Positions 1 to 6,914 of a DNA stretch of 10,354 nt are shown piece after piece. This stretch comes from Propionibacteriaceae bacterium (GTDB taxonomy: Bacteria; Actinomycetota; Actinomycetes; Propionibacteriales; Propionibacteriaceae): contig JAGQUI010000065.1 in NCBI GenBank assembly GCA_020438595.1, positions 1 to 10,354 of the forward strand. Direction: 5' to 3'. The stretch's first letter is position 1; the number at the start of each line of letters is the position of its first letter. The position numbers and the translations under genes were made by a program. The notes beneath the pieces were generated by a model. That model saw only the letters and a program-made list of their open reading frames with translations, did no database searches and was not told where the DNA came from.

Positions 1-681
1 TACCCGTTTGTTTACCGCGCGTACATCGTCGCCGACCCGCCCCTGCGCGAACGCGTAACTGCCTTCGGGGCCGCTGGCCAACCCGCCGCCCGCGGCTTCG
101 ATCCGGTCGGCGGCCAACAGCACCGGTGGGGGTGTGGACGCGGTCGGCGCACTCCCGGTTGTCCCGTACACCCGGCCCGGATCATCGGCACGCAGGAAGC
201 ACTGCGCGGTGGCTCCGGTGTCGGTGGCCAGGGCCACGAACAGGAAGTCCCCGCGTTGTTCGGCGACGACGGTCCGGGCAGTCGCGGCCCGCACATCGGG
301 GCGAAGTTCGGGCGGCACCTCGCCACCCCGCTTCTCGGTGTCGGCCATCGCGGCCCGGCAGGCCTTCGACGACCGGGCCAGGGCGTCACCGACGACCGGG
401 CGGGCCTCCGGCGTCCACGACGCGTACGCCCTTGTGGCACCCGGCGACCCCGGCAGGATCAACATCCCCACCACTGCGGCGGCAGCCGCCGCCGGGATCA
501 ACGCCCGCACCCACCGGCCCGCACGCCGACGGCGAGCCACGGCCAAGTCCACGGACGGCACGGGTTCTCCGAGGATGGTGGCCAGCAGGGCGGCCTTGCG
601 GTCGAGTTGGTCGTGGGTGAGCTGGGTGGGTGCGGCGTCCAGGCTGCGCAGCGTGGTGTCAAGATCAACATCGGTGCTCAT
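1..681 (-). CDS. Putative ECF-associated membrane (anti-sigma-like) protein, partial
   Basis: The frame is open from an ATG at 681 to the window edge (227 codons, no stop), so the C-terminus is missing. The ATG overlaps the stop of the sigma-factor gene as ATGA, which implies translational coupling and a shared operon. Residues 1-50 are an acidic, helical N-terminus, followed by an arginine stretch (50-57) and one hydrophobic segment at about 58-77 ending in LPG. The rest, with cysteines near 108 and 165, would lie outside the cell. A short cytosolic N-terminus, one membrane span and an extracytoplasmic domain directly behind an ECF sigma gene is the usual layout of actinobacterial sigma partner proteins. 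I see no zinc-binding HxxxCxxC anti-sigma motif, so the anti-sigma role is inferred from position and topology only. Confidence 0.75.
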   Translation of the reverse strand, partial: MSTDVDLDTTLRSLDAAPTQLTHDQLDRKAALLATILGEPVPSVDLAVARRRRAGRWVRALIPAAAAAAVVGMLILPGSPGATRAYASWTPEARPVVGDALARSSKACRAAMADTEKRGGEVPPELRPDVRAATARTVVAEQRGDFLFVALATDTGATAQCFLRADDPGRVYGTTGSAPTASTPPPVLLAADRIEAAGGGLASGPEGSYAFAQGRVGDDVRAVNKRV

Positions 682-1238
682 CAGTGCATCTCCTCGAAGA
701 TCAGGGTGTCCACACGGTTTGCGGCGCCCTCGAGGTCGCGTCGCAAGGCGCGGCGGACGCGCGAGAGCCGGAGTCGGAACGCCTCGGCCGAGATGCCGAG
801 CACGGCACCGGCCTGGCGGGAGGTAAGGTCCTCGAACACGCTGAGTGCCAGGACTTCCTGGTCGGACGCACTGAGCCGCGCCCACGCGGCGGACACATCC
901 ACCCGCCGGACGACCAGATCGGCAGCATCCGACACCACGCCCGATGCCGAGGCGAGGGCTCCGGGGTCCGCCAGTCGCACGGCCAGGGCATCGTGACGGC
1001 GCCGCGTCCGGTGGCCGTTCAACAGGCAGTTCCGGGCGATCCCGAACACCCACGCCCGAGCATCACCACGCACGGAGGGCACCTCATCGACGCGTCGCCA
1101 CACGACGAGCATCGCCTCGGCCACCACGTCCTCGGCGCGATCCAGCGCGATGCGCCGTTGAACGAAGCGGAGGACGTCGTCATACGCGTCCGCGTACAGG
1201 AGACGGAAACGCTCCTCGCGACTCGGTGCTGTGCTCAC
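681..1238 (-). CDS. ECF-family RNA polymerase sigma factor
   Basis: The 185-residue product starts at a GTG, with an AGG about ten bases upstream. Residues about 12-80 fit sigma region 2: RLLYADAYDDVLRFV, then AEDVVAEAMLVVWRR, then ARAWVFGIARNCLLNGHR, the core-binding and -10 recognition helices. Residues about 113-170 fit region 4, with a helix-turn-helix at RQAGAVLGISAEAFRLRLSR that would read the -35 element. The length is normal for an ECF factor and no extra C-terminal domain is present. It recruits RNA polymerase to a small regulon, often including its own promoter. The next gene overlaps its stop by the ATGA arrangement and probably encodes its membrane-bound regulator. The ECF subgroup and inducing signal cannot be told from the sequence. 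Confidence 0.93.
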   Translation of the reverse strand: MSTAPSREERFRLLYADAYDDVLRFVQRRIALDRAEDVVAEAMLVVWRRVDEVPSVRGDARAWVFGIARNCLLNGHRTRRRHDALAVRLADPGALASASGVVSDAADLVVRRVDVSAAWARLSASDQEVLALSVFEDLTSRQAGAVLGISAEAFRLRLSRVRRALRRDLEGAANRVDTLIFEEMH

Positions 1239-1418
1239 ATCAACTACCTGTCCGGCCGGGGGTCGGGTGTGTCACAGCCTCGCAGAACCACCGGCAAAGA
1301 ACCCGACCCAGCAGCCGGCACGAACGTCCTGTACTGCCGCGTGGGGGAGTTCGTTCTGCTGCCTTCGCCAACGACCCAGCCGGGTTTGCCCCCGGGGACA
1401 AGTGCCGCCAGCGATGAC

Positions 1419-1955
1419 TCAGCCGCACTCTGGAGCGATTCGAATCTCATACTCGGAGACTGAAGCGCGCGAGGTGCTGTCATCGTCGTAGTGGAACCGG
1501 AATCGCTGCGCACGACTTCGAGCATCTTGGATCCCGGCTGCTCGCGAGAGTCCCAGGCCGACGCTTGTGCGTTCATGGGCTGCCAGTACAAAGCCGCGGA
1601 GCTGCTTCCCCCCCGCCCACAATCCGGGGCTGTTCAGGGCGGGGTCCCGGTCGGCGCCGAGGCTGAGAGAGCCTCCGTCGGAAGAGCGGATGGACGGCAC
1701 CACGAACGCAGCCGCGATTTCGAACTCGGGGTCGTCGAGCGTCACCTGCTCGAGAACGACGGTGCGGTCAGTCACATTCTCGACCGGGATTCCGAACCAG
1801 TAGGGCTCGGGCTCGGCAGCCTGATAGTTGACGCATACTCCGGCTGAGCCGTCAGGGAGCCGTAGCGGACCCTGGCTGGCTGCACAGGCTGACGTGGCGA
1901 TCGCGGTCAGCAGGGCGAATAGCACGGCTGCCCCAGCCCGGCATCTACTCACCAC
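1419..1955 (-). CDS. Small secreted lipoprotein of unknown function
   Basis: The 178-residue product begins with tandem GTG codons; either could be the start, and no strong ribosome binding site helps to choose. Residues 1-23 form a Sec signal peptide: arginines, a hydrophobic core AAVLFALLTAIA, then TSA before Cys24, which is a weak lipobox because threonine is at -3. The mature part contains a beta-rich stretch, VCVNYQAAEPEPYWFGIPVENVTDRTVVLEQVTL, in pieces that recall immunoglobulin-like extracellular domains, and the tail YEIRIAPECG. I do not recognise a family. It is followed by a 180-base gap before the sigma-factor gene on the same strand, so it could be in a separate transcription unit. 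A membrane-anchored extracytoplasmic location is likely. Confidence 0.7.
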   Translation of the reverse strand: MVSRCRAGAAVLFALLTAIATSACAASQGPLRLPDGSAGVCVNYQAAEPEPYWFGIPVENVTDRTVVLEQVTLDDPEFEIAAAFVVPSIRSSDGGSLSLGADRDPALNSPGLWAGGKQLRGFVLAAHERTSVGLGLSRAAGIQDARSRAQRFRFHYDDDSTSRASVSEYEIRIAPECG

Positions 1956-2065
1956 AAGATGCTAGGCCGCGGCCGAAGGTCGCGCACGACAATCCGCACT
2001 CGGCGCGACCACCCATTCGTGCTCGTACATCCATCCGCTAGCCGCGGCTCACATCGGCGTTTACG

Positions 2066-2281
2066 TCACGCCCGCGAGCTGCCCGGAATCACGACGGTGC
2101 CGCAGGAGCTGCAGCGCATTGCGGCCACGCTGTGGTTGAACAACCCTGACGTGAGGAGCAATCCTCCGAGGTCACCAAGCATGTCCCTGTTGTCCTTGAA
2201 CTTCACACCGGGTGCCCGCCCCACGACCACCCCTTCTTCCATCAGGTTTTGGCATTCGGGGCATAGAAGACCACTGCTCAC
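2066..2281 (-). CDS. Small zinc-ribbon protein (DUF6487-like)
   Basis: I place the start at the GTG at 2281, which follows a GAGAG about seven bases upstream and gives 71 residues; an upstream in-frame ATG at 2329 would add 16 residues of unlikely composition. The product has CPEC at residues 7-10 and CSSC at 57-60, two CxxC knuckles spaced as in a zinc ribbon. Between them is the pattern MEEGVVVGRAPGVKFKD, and after the second knuckle GTVVIPG. This layout, with the second knuckle close to the end, matches my memory of short proteins grouped as DUF6487, whose function is unknown. The family name is therefore recall rather than a search result, while the zinc-binding cysteines are plain in the sequence. 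Confidence 0.65.
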   Translation of the reverse strand: MSSGLLCPECQNLMEEGVVVGRAPGVKFKDNRDMLGDLGGLLLTSGLFNHSVAAMRCSSCGTVVIPGSSRA

Positions 2282-2372
2282 CCCGTCACTCTCGCAGGTC
2301 CTAGCGCGATTGTGGTGAGGAAAGCCCAAACCGGAGATTCCCCGCGAAACCCGCTCGAGCCACAGGAGGTCG

Positions 2373-2558
2373 ATGGCGCAGGACTCCAGGCCGCCCGGAA
2401 CATCCGGAACTGCCGCTGTCGTCGAGGTCGATCTCGCGGATGTGCGCGCGCTTCCGCCGCGCCGCGGCTGGCAGCGTGGGAGCCTTCAAGGGTGGCGACT
2501 TTCGGTGTGCATGCGTCCTGGCGCTCGGAGTCGGACGTACCCGACGATGCAGTCCTGA
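2373..2558 (+). CDS. Small hypothetical ORF, possibly the 5' half of a frameshifted gene
   Basis: The ATG follows an AGGAGG with only three bases between them, which is close but probably usable. The 61-residue product has a plausible middle, AAVVEVDLADVRALPPRRGW, but its last 20 residues (arginine and methionine rich) look less natural. Its TGA shares a base with the ATG of the next ORF (TGATG). Two readings are possible. Either it is a short gene translationally coupled to the 87-residue ORF, or the two are halves of one gene broken by an indel near 2480, because the frame of the second ORF also stays open and protein-like (SDVPDDAVL) upstream of its ATG. I recognise no family. Confidence 0.35.
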   Translation: MAQDSRPPGTSGTAAVVEVDLADVRALPPRRGWQRGSLQGWRLSVCMRPGARSRTYPTMQS

Positions 2559-2821
2559 TGGTCAACGAGATCTTCAGCCCTGACGACGAGGATTTATGCA
2601 CGTGGGTGGATCAGGCTGAGCCACGACGCATCGTTGTGACCTTCGACGTCGAGAGCGCCACCTACGCCACTGCTGCTCTTGAATGCCTGACGGCGGTCGC
2701 GGGAGTGCCCAAGATTGAGCCGCGTCTTGGCACGCTTGAGGAGGTTGGGGCGACGGACGAGGAGGGATACCTCGTCGTGAGCGCTGACGACTTCGAGGAG
2801 CTCAGCCACCTCGCGGACTGA
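2558..2821 (+). CDS. Small acidic hypothetical protein
   Basis: Read from the ATG at 2558 this gives 87 residues. They are acidic and well-behaved, with third-position GC bias and alternating hydrophobic strands such as RRIVVTFDV and EGYLVVSADDF, so it looks like a genuine small folded protein. No family is recognised. The same frame is open back to a GTG at 2312, but the stretch 2312-2480 translates to a cysteine/arginine-rich string that looks non-coding, so I reject that start. The true N-terminus may be shorter, as here, or may lie in the other frame of the preceding ORF if an indel is present. It converges on the membrane-protein gene ending at 2982. Confidence 0.5.
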   Translation: MVNEIFSPDDEDLCTWVDQAEPRRIVVTFDVESATYATAALECLTAVAGVPKIEPRLGTLEEVGATDEEGYLVVSADDFEELSHLAD

Positions 2822-2981
2822 AGCGTCCTATGCCGCGCTGCGTATCGACGGAAGGGCCCGCCACCCACCGAGGACTATGGAACGTGAACTATTTGCCGCA
2901 AGTTCGTCGACGCAGGGCCGCAAGGAAGCTCTTGAGTCGAGGTCGAGCGGAGTGCGTGTGTCAACGGTGTGCGGTGCCGCG

Positions 2982-3605
2982 TCAGTGTCGTTGGCGAATC
3001 CTCACGCTCCATGTCGTGAGGATGATCACTGCGAGCGCTGCTGCGACGGCGAGTGTGACTTGCATGGGCCAGGGCTGGATGTGGCCGGAGCCAGTCGATC
3101 TGGCCAGAGCGGCGAGGGTGGCTGGCGCGGCGAGCCCTGGCAGGATGCTCCACCAGTGAGGCTGGGTGGCAAGCGCGCCGAGCAGTCCCATCACGAGGCC
3201 GGTGGGGACAGCGAGCGCGGCCCAGTAGAGCACCTCGTCGGTCGACAGTGCGGCGTATCCACTGGTCGAGTCGATCAGGTAGTAGGAGAGGTCTGCGATG
3301 AGGAGTGTCGCGACTCCCACCAGTGGACCGCTCCAGATCTTGCCGGTGAGAAAGCCGGCGATGAAGGCCGTGATCGCCCATGCTCCCGGGGTGCCGAGGA
3401 CCGCTGCAAGGACCTCCAGCGCGAACACCCCGCCGCCGGGATTGAGTGATTGTGGGCTGTACGGCGAGCCGAGCACGTTGCTTAGCGAGTTCAGCCCACC
3501 CAGCAATAAGCCCCCAACTGCAGCGATGATCGCGATCCTGACTGACGCTTGTGCATCGCGGAGCGAGCGTCGACCGTTGGTGGCGGCGAGGTCGTCAGGC
3601 TGCAT
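2982..3605 (-). CDS. Multi-pass membrane protein, DUF6518-like
   Basis: From the ATG at 3605 the product has 207 residues; an ATG at 3659 would add 18 residues without a better ribosome binding site. After a polar N-terminus there are about six hydrophobic segments: roughly residues 23-45, 59-90 (probably two), 94-111, 126-146, 151-168 and 181-199. The protein ends in the positively charged VRIRQRH. Small-residue motifs such as GGLLLGGLNSL in the first helix, the loop before the second helix, and the overall length match the pattern I associate with DUF6518, a family of actinobacterial membrane proteins of unknown function. The gene is divergent from the serine-hydrolase lipoprotein gene with 120 bases between them, so the two could share a regulatory region. 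The frame stays open upstream through the neighbouring gene, but that is antisense shadow. Confidence 0.75.
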   Translation of the reverse strand: MQPDDLAATNGRRSLRDAQASVRIAIIAAVGGLLLGGLNSLSNVLGSPYSPQSLNPGGGVFALEVLAAVLGTPGAWAITAFIAGFLTGKIWSGPLVGVATLLIADLSYYLIDSTSGYAALSTDEVLYWAALAVPTGLVMGLLGALATQPHWWSILPGLAAPATLAALARSTGSGHIQPWPMQVTLAVAAALAVIILTTWSVRIRQRH

Positions 3606-3725
3606 GCCTTCCAGTCTGCCAGCGCGCCTGGCGGGTGACCCGCGGCCGGACCATGCCATGCTTCTGCGGGTGCAGATCGGGTACGTCGGCAGCTGAAGCT
3701 TGACCGGCTTGCAACACTCGTTGTC

Positions 3726-4580
3726 GTGATCAGCCGCCGCGACCTGTTGGCCACCACCGGTGTTCTCGCCAGCGGCCTCGCCGCCGCGACCCTGGTGGGC
3801 TGCTCCGGGGGGCCGAGCATCCCGCGTCCGACCGCTTCCCCCATCGGGCCCGTCAAGGACCAGCTCGACGAGGTGCTGAAGATCATCGCGAATGGCTCGT
3901 CGAACTTCGGGGTGTATGTGGAGGACGTGCGCAGCGGCGGCAGGTACAGCTTCAGAGGCGATTACGCCAGTCAGAGTGCGTCGATGGCCAAGCCGATGAT
4001 CGTCGCGATGGCCCTGCGTAAGGCACGCGCGGACGGCCAGGCGCTGAGCGCGGAGAACACCGAGTTCGCCCGCAAGGCGATCACGCACTCCGACAACGCC
4101 GCCGCGCAGGCGTTGTGGGAATACGCGGGCTACCAGACCTACCACACGCTCGCCCACGAGTTGGGCATGGCCCACACCCACCTTGATGAGAACAAGACCG
4201 ACCAGTGGAGCTGGACATGGACCACGCCGTCGGACCAGGTGCTGCTGGTGAAGACCCTGGCCACGGGTGGTTCGGAGGCTCTCACCGACGACGAGGCCGC
4301 GTTCATCTACGACCTGATGTGCCACGTGGAGGATGACCAGAGCTGGGGCGTGGGGCAGCCGAAGGCGGACAGCGTGAAGGTGCACCTGAAGAACGGCTGG
4401 GTGCAGTTCAAGTCGACCGACGGACTGTGGGCGGTGAGTTCGATGGGCGACGTCGGCGGCGACGGGCGCGACTACCGGCTGTGTGTGATGACCCGCGTCC
4501 CCGACTTCGACACCGGCCGGGCCGTCACCAGCGAGGTCGGCAAGTGGGTGTTCACGATTCTCGGCTCTGGAAAGCTGTAA
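3726..4580 (+). CDS. Tat-exported lipoprotein, beta-lactamase/serine hydrolase fold
   Basis: The 284-residue product starts at GTG. Residues 3-8 (SRRDLL) form a twin-arginine motif, followed by a hydrophobic core and the lipobox LVGC with Cys26, so it should be exported folded and anchored to the outer face of the membrane. The mature part shows the three hallmarks of class A beta-lactamase-like serine hydrolases: SMAK (Ser86-Lys89, nucleophile and base), SDN (122-124) and KNG (222-224) in place of KTG. The usual class A omega-loop Glu166 motif is not clear; the region around 150-170 reads HLDENKTDQWSW before TTPSD. This suggests a cell-wall-related or other serine hydrolase rather than an efficient beta-lactamase. 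It is alone on its strand, with the decayed region beginning directly downstream. Confidence 0.88.
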   Translation: MISRRDLLATTGVLASGLAAATLVGCSGGPSIPRPTASPIGPVKDQLDEVLKIIANGSSNFGVYVEDVRSGGRYSFRGDYASQSASMAKPMIVAMALRKARADGQALSAENTEFARKAITHSDNAAAQALWEYAGYQTYHTLAHELGMAHTHLDENKTDQWSWTWTTPSDQVLLVKTLATGGSEALTDDEAAFIYDLMCHVEDDQSWGVGQPKADSVKVHLKNGWVQFKSTDGLWAVSSMGDVGGDGRDYRLCVMTRVPDFDTGRAVTSEVGKWVFTILGSGKL

Positions 4581-4949
4581 GCCGAAGCCGAAACGGTCCC
4601 GCGCGATAGGCAACGCCCGACGGCGGTGCGCGCTTACCAGATATCGCTCTCCCACCGGCGATCTGCGCACGCCGGAATAGGATCCTCCAGGTCGTACCAA
4701 TCACCTAACGACGGAATCGACGACGCAGCCGGCGCGTGAGGTCGAGAGGTGAGGATCATCGCACGGGAGGCGGCCGGATACAGGCGAGCGAACTTTCGGC
4801 AGACTTGCAGCGCCGGGCAAGCATGAACGTCCGTAGATCGGCTACAAGCGGTCAAATTGTTGGAAGGTCGAGAACGGCCGGCCCAGCACTCTCGTGCAGT
4901 AGGGGCAGGCCATCGAAGGCCCGCTCTTGCCGCGCTACGCGCGGGTGCC
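4581..4949. other. Gap with no clear gene; possible minus-strand gene remnant
   Basis: These 369 bases lie between the serine-hydrolase stop and the truncated hydrolase stop. No terminator-like hairpin with a T-tract is obvious after 4580. On the minus strand a frame ends at a TAA at about 4634, and its last 30 or so residues (SIPSLGDWYDLEDPI and then DRRWESDIW) look more like a real protein tail than random translation. Upstream of that the same frame becomes arginine/serine rich and runs antiparallel to nothing recognisable. I read this as a possible 3' remnant of a lost gene, with low confidence, and can name no family. Confidence 0.3.
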
Positions 4950-5530
4950 TTAAGTCGGAGGATCTTGCTCGAATCCGGAGACCAGCGATTCGAAGCGCGG
5001 ATGATCCTGAGGTCTGTGGTCGAACCCAGGAACTTGTATGTGCTGGGCTCCAGCTTTTCTGAGCCGCGCTGCAATCGCCTCGTACTCGTCGTTCCAGGCG
5101 CCTGTTACCACCAGCGTGGGAGTCTGCGCGAACGTGGCGACGGTGACGTCATGCCCCCAAGGTTGCGGCACGGCGCAGAAGCGTGCCGCGAAGACTCGCT
5201 CGTGTGCCCACCGATCACGGGACGCGCTCCGCCCGAACATCATGGGCGAGACGATCTTCCAGTAGCCGTAGAGATCCCCATCGTTGGCGAGTTCCCGTGC
5301 CGTCGTCATTGCGCCGATGTGGATCTCGATTGCTGGCTCACCGCGTGCGAAATCGTACAAGGCCGGTTCCACCAGCACGAACCGTGACACCTCAACCCGC
5401 CCTGCTCTCGCAGCCAGTGCTGCCACAACCGCACCCAGCGAGTGCGCGACCACGACGACGGGGACGTCCGGCGCCTGCTGGGCAACCGCATCAGCCTTGG
5501 CTTGTATGTCGGCATGGGCGGAATGATCGA
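4950..5530 (-). pseudogene. 5'-truncated alpha/beta hydrolase gene
   Basis: About 193 residues of an alpha/beta hydrolase remain. The nucleophile elbow is AHSLG inside VPVVVVAHSLGAVVAALA, preceded by a strand and a helix. It is followed by RFVLVEPALYDF, a lid-like helical region with tryptophans, then the strand TPTLVVTGAWNDEYEAIAARL carrying an acidic residue and the late GFDHRPQDHPRF with a candidate catalytic histidine. The first beta strands and the oxyanion-hole HG motif, normally 60-90 residues ahead of the elbow, are absent. In their place the frame continues into IS21-type transposase sequence at about 5530 with no stop. The coding frame is intact to TAA at 4950, so the truncation is a deletion junction and not frame decay. 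Confidence 0.85.
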
Positions 5531-6497
5531 CATAGTCGTTGGAGTCGATCCGCACATAGTGATCCCGGGCCAGCCTCGTGGAGTCCCGCCAGCCGACCAC
5601 CGGCGGCACGGGTGGCAGCGGCACCATCGCCTGACGGTCGGCGGTGATCCGGTCGGTCGGGGCGCAGCCCAACGCGCGACGCTGCCTGGTGTTCACCACC
5701 TGGAGCCAGTCGTCGAGCTGGGTGTTGAAGTCGGCCGGGCCGCTGAACGTGCGGCCGGGCAGGAACGAGCGCTCCAGGTGGTCGTGGCATCGTTCGATCA
5801 GCCCCTTGGCTTCGGGGTCGGCCGGGCGGCACACGATCACTTTCACCCCGAGGGTGCCGCGGAACGCCTGGCACTCCTCGGTCAGCTCGACCCGGCCGCC
5901 GCGCCACCGGCCGATCGCGCCTTCGCCGTCCCACACCAACACCCGAGGGGTCGCACCGAGACCGTCGATCAGCTGCCACCAGCCGGCGAACAGGTCGTAC
6001 TTGACCCTGGAGGGAACCAGGATCGCCGAGAGCCAGCGCGAGTAGCCGGTGATCATCGTCAACACCGGCAACTCCTTCGGCCCACGCACCTGCCCGTGAC
6101 CGACCGGCAACTAGATCGGCGGGAACCAGAAATCGCACTAGGCGATCTCCCCAGCCTGGTACGTCGTGCGGGAGGCCGGGCCCGGAGGCAGGTACGCCGG
6201 GCGGAGCTCGGCGACTCGTTCCTTCAACACCGTGATCCCGCGCGTCCAGCCGATCCGTTCCGCGATCACCGTCGACGGCATCGTCGGCACCTCCGCCAAC
6301 AGTTCCCGGATCCGCGGCTCGACCACATCCACCGCCGACCCCTGCGGCGTCCGGACGTACCGCGGCGGGCCGTCGGACGCGATCGCCGACCTCACCGTGT
6401 TCCGCGAGATCCCCAACCGGCGAGCGATCGCCTTGATCGCCATCCCTTCGGCCCGATACAACCGGCGGATCTCAGCCCAGTCCTCCACGCTCAACAC
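5530..6497 (-). pseudogene. istA: IS21-family transposase IstA, broken by two TAG codons and 3' truncation
   Basis: From GTG at 6497 the first 119 residues contain a helix-turn-helix (IKAIARRLGISRNTVRSAIA, about 21-40) and the linker typical of IstA. A TAG at 6138-6140 then interrupts GEIA, and a second TAG at 6111-6113 follows CDFWFPPI. After it the same frame continues with LPVGHGQ, the integrase core with Asp in VLVWDGEG, and Glu in EAKGLIERCHDHLERSFLPGR, up to HYVRIDSNDY. Family knowledge places the first catalytic Asp in the CDFWFPP stretch, so it lies between the two stops and no continuous product has all three DDE residues. A C to T change at an ancestral CAG would explain the first stop, since relatives read GEIAQCD. 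The normal C-terminal part is lost at the hydrolase junction. Confidence 0.87.
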
Positions 6498-6510
6498 TCC
6501 CCACGACCCC

Positions 6511-6530
6511 CTCGACTCGGATGAGTCGAG
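6511..6530. repeat. Perfect hairpin upstream of istA
   Basis: CTCGACTC at 6511-6518 and GAGTCGAG at 6523-6530 form an 8-bp perfect stem with the 4-base loop GGAT. It lies 14 bases upstream of the istA GTG, in its leader. Such leader hairpins in insertion sequences can mask the ribosome binding site or limit read-through from outside promoters; that role is inference. Confidence 0.6.
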
Positions 6531-6541
6531 AGTCAGCCACG

Positions 6542-6587
6542 GGGGTCAACATTCCAGCGGCGACACAGGGTTAGCTTTCAACCGGCG
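6542..6587 (-). repeat. Two tandem terminal repeats of the IS21-type end
   Basis: On the minus strand CGCCGGTTGAAAGCTAACCC (6587-6568) and CGCCGCTGGAATGTTGACCC (6562-6543) match at 15 of 20 positions and are 25 bases apart, start to start. Multiple direct repeats next to the tip are characteristic of IS21-family ends and serve as transposase binding sites. They support placing the element's edge at 6593. Confidence 0.75.
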
Positions 6588-6867
6588 CCGACACGGCTGA
6601 GGCGATTCTCGCGAAGTACTCGAATCTTGTGATCCGCAGCGACTCAGCTCCTCGGCAAGAGCTCTGGCTTGACGGCAAACGAGCAGCCGAGGAGGCTGAT
6701 CGTGATTGGTGTGCGGCCTATGAGGCTCGTTCAGGCCAGGTCCTCACGCCTGTCGGTGGTACTCCCATGCGACCATCTACGTCGACGAGGCTGGTCGATT
6801 CTGGGGAGGTTTCGACTTCGAGTACGGACTCGTGGGCGACTCGATCGAGGAAATGGTGAATGGTCTA

Positions 6868-6882
6868 GGGCGTGTCTCCTAA
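6868..6882 (+). repeat. Left terminal inverted repeat of the IS5-family element
   Basis: GGGCGTGTCTCCTAA is a perfect inverted match to 7795-7809. The flanking TA at 6866-6867 is the target duplication. Confidence 0.92.
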
Positions 6883-6914
6883 ATGGATCGGGTGTCACGC
6901 GAAACGATCTGGGT

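Larger units (their letters stand above)
5530..6593 (-). mobile_element. IS21-family element remnant (5' end only)
   Basis: The piece contains the transposon end at 6593, the terminal repeats, a promoter/leader region and most of istA. The distal part of istA, all of istB and the other transposon end are missing: the sequence switches to hydrolase coding at about 5530. The outer end reads TGTCGGCGCC inward on the minus strand, and IS21-family ends begin with TG. The remnant cannot move by itself, because istB is lost and istA carries two in-frame stops. Its intact end abuts the 5' part of a SUKH-3-type gene. Confidence 0.82.

Noticed and set aside
126..1463. Several plus-strand open frames across the sigma-factor operon
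   Set aside because: They are antisense to the sigma factor and its partner, translate to arginine/proline-rich strings, and show no family motif.
2312..2557. Longer 169-residue version of the small acidic protein from GTG 2312
   Set aside because: The stretch before about 2480 reads CRCRRGRSRGCARAS-like sequence, which looks non-coding, and it lacks a ribosome binding site.
3606..4700. Long minus-strand open frame continuing upstream of the DUF6518-like gene
   Set aside because: It is antisense to the serine-hydrolase lipoprotein gene, whose catalytic motifs and signal peptide are clear. The minus-strand translation is repetitive and histidine/valine/arginine rich, as expected of a GC-rich shadow.
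6669..6914. Upstream part of the first IS5 transposase frame
   Set aside because: It lies mostly outside the element's inverted repeat and overlaps the SUKH-3 remnant in another frame; transposase homology begins at VSRDAVLSD (6915).
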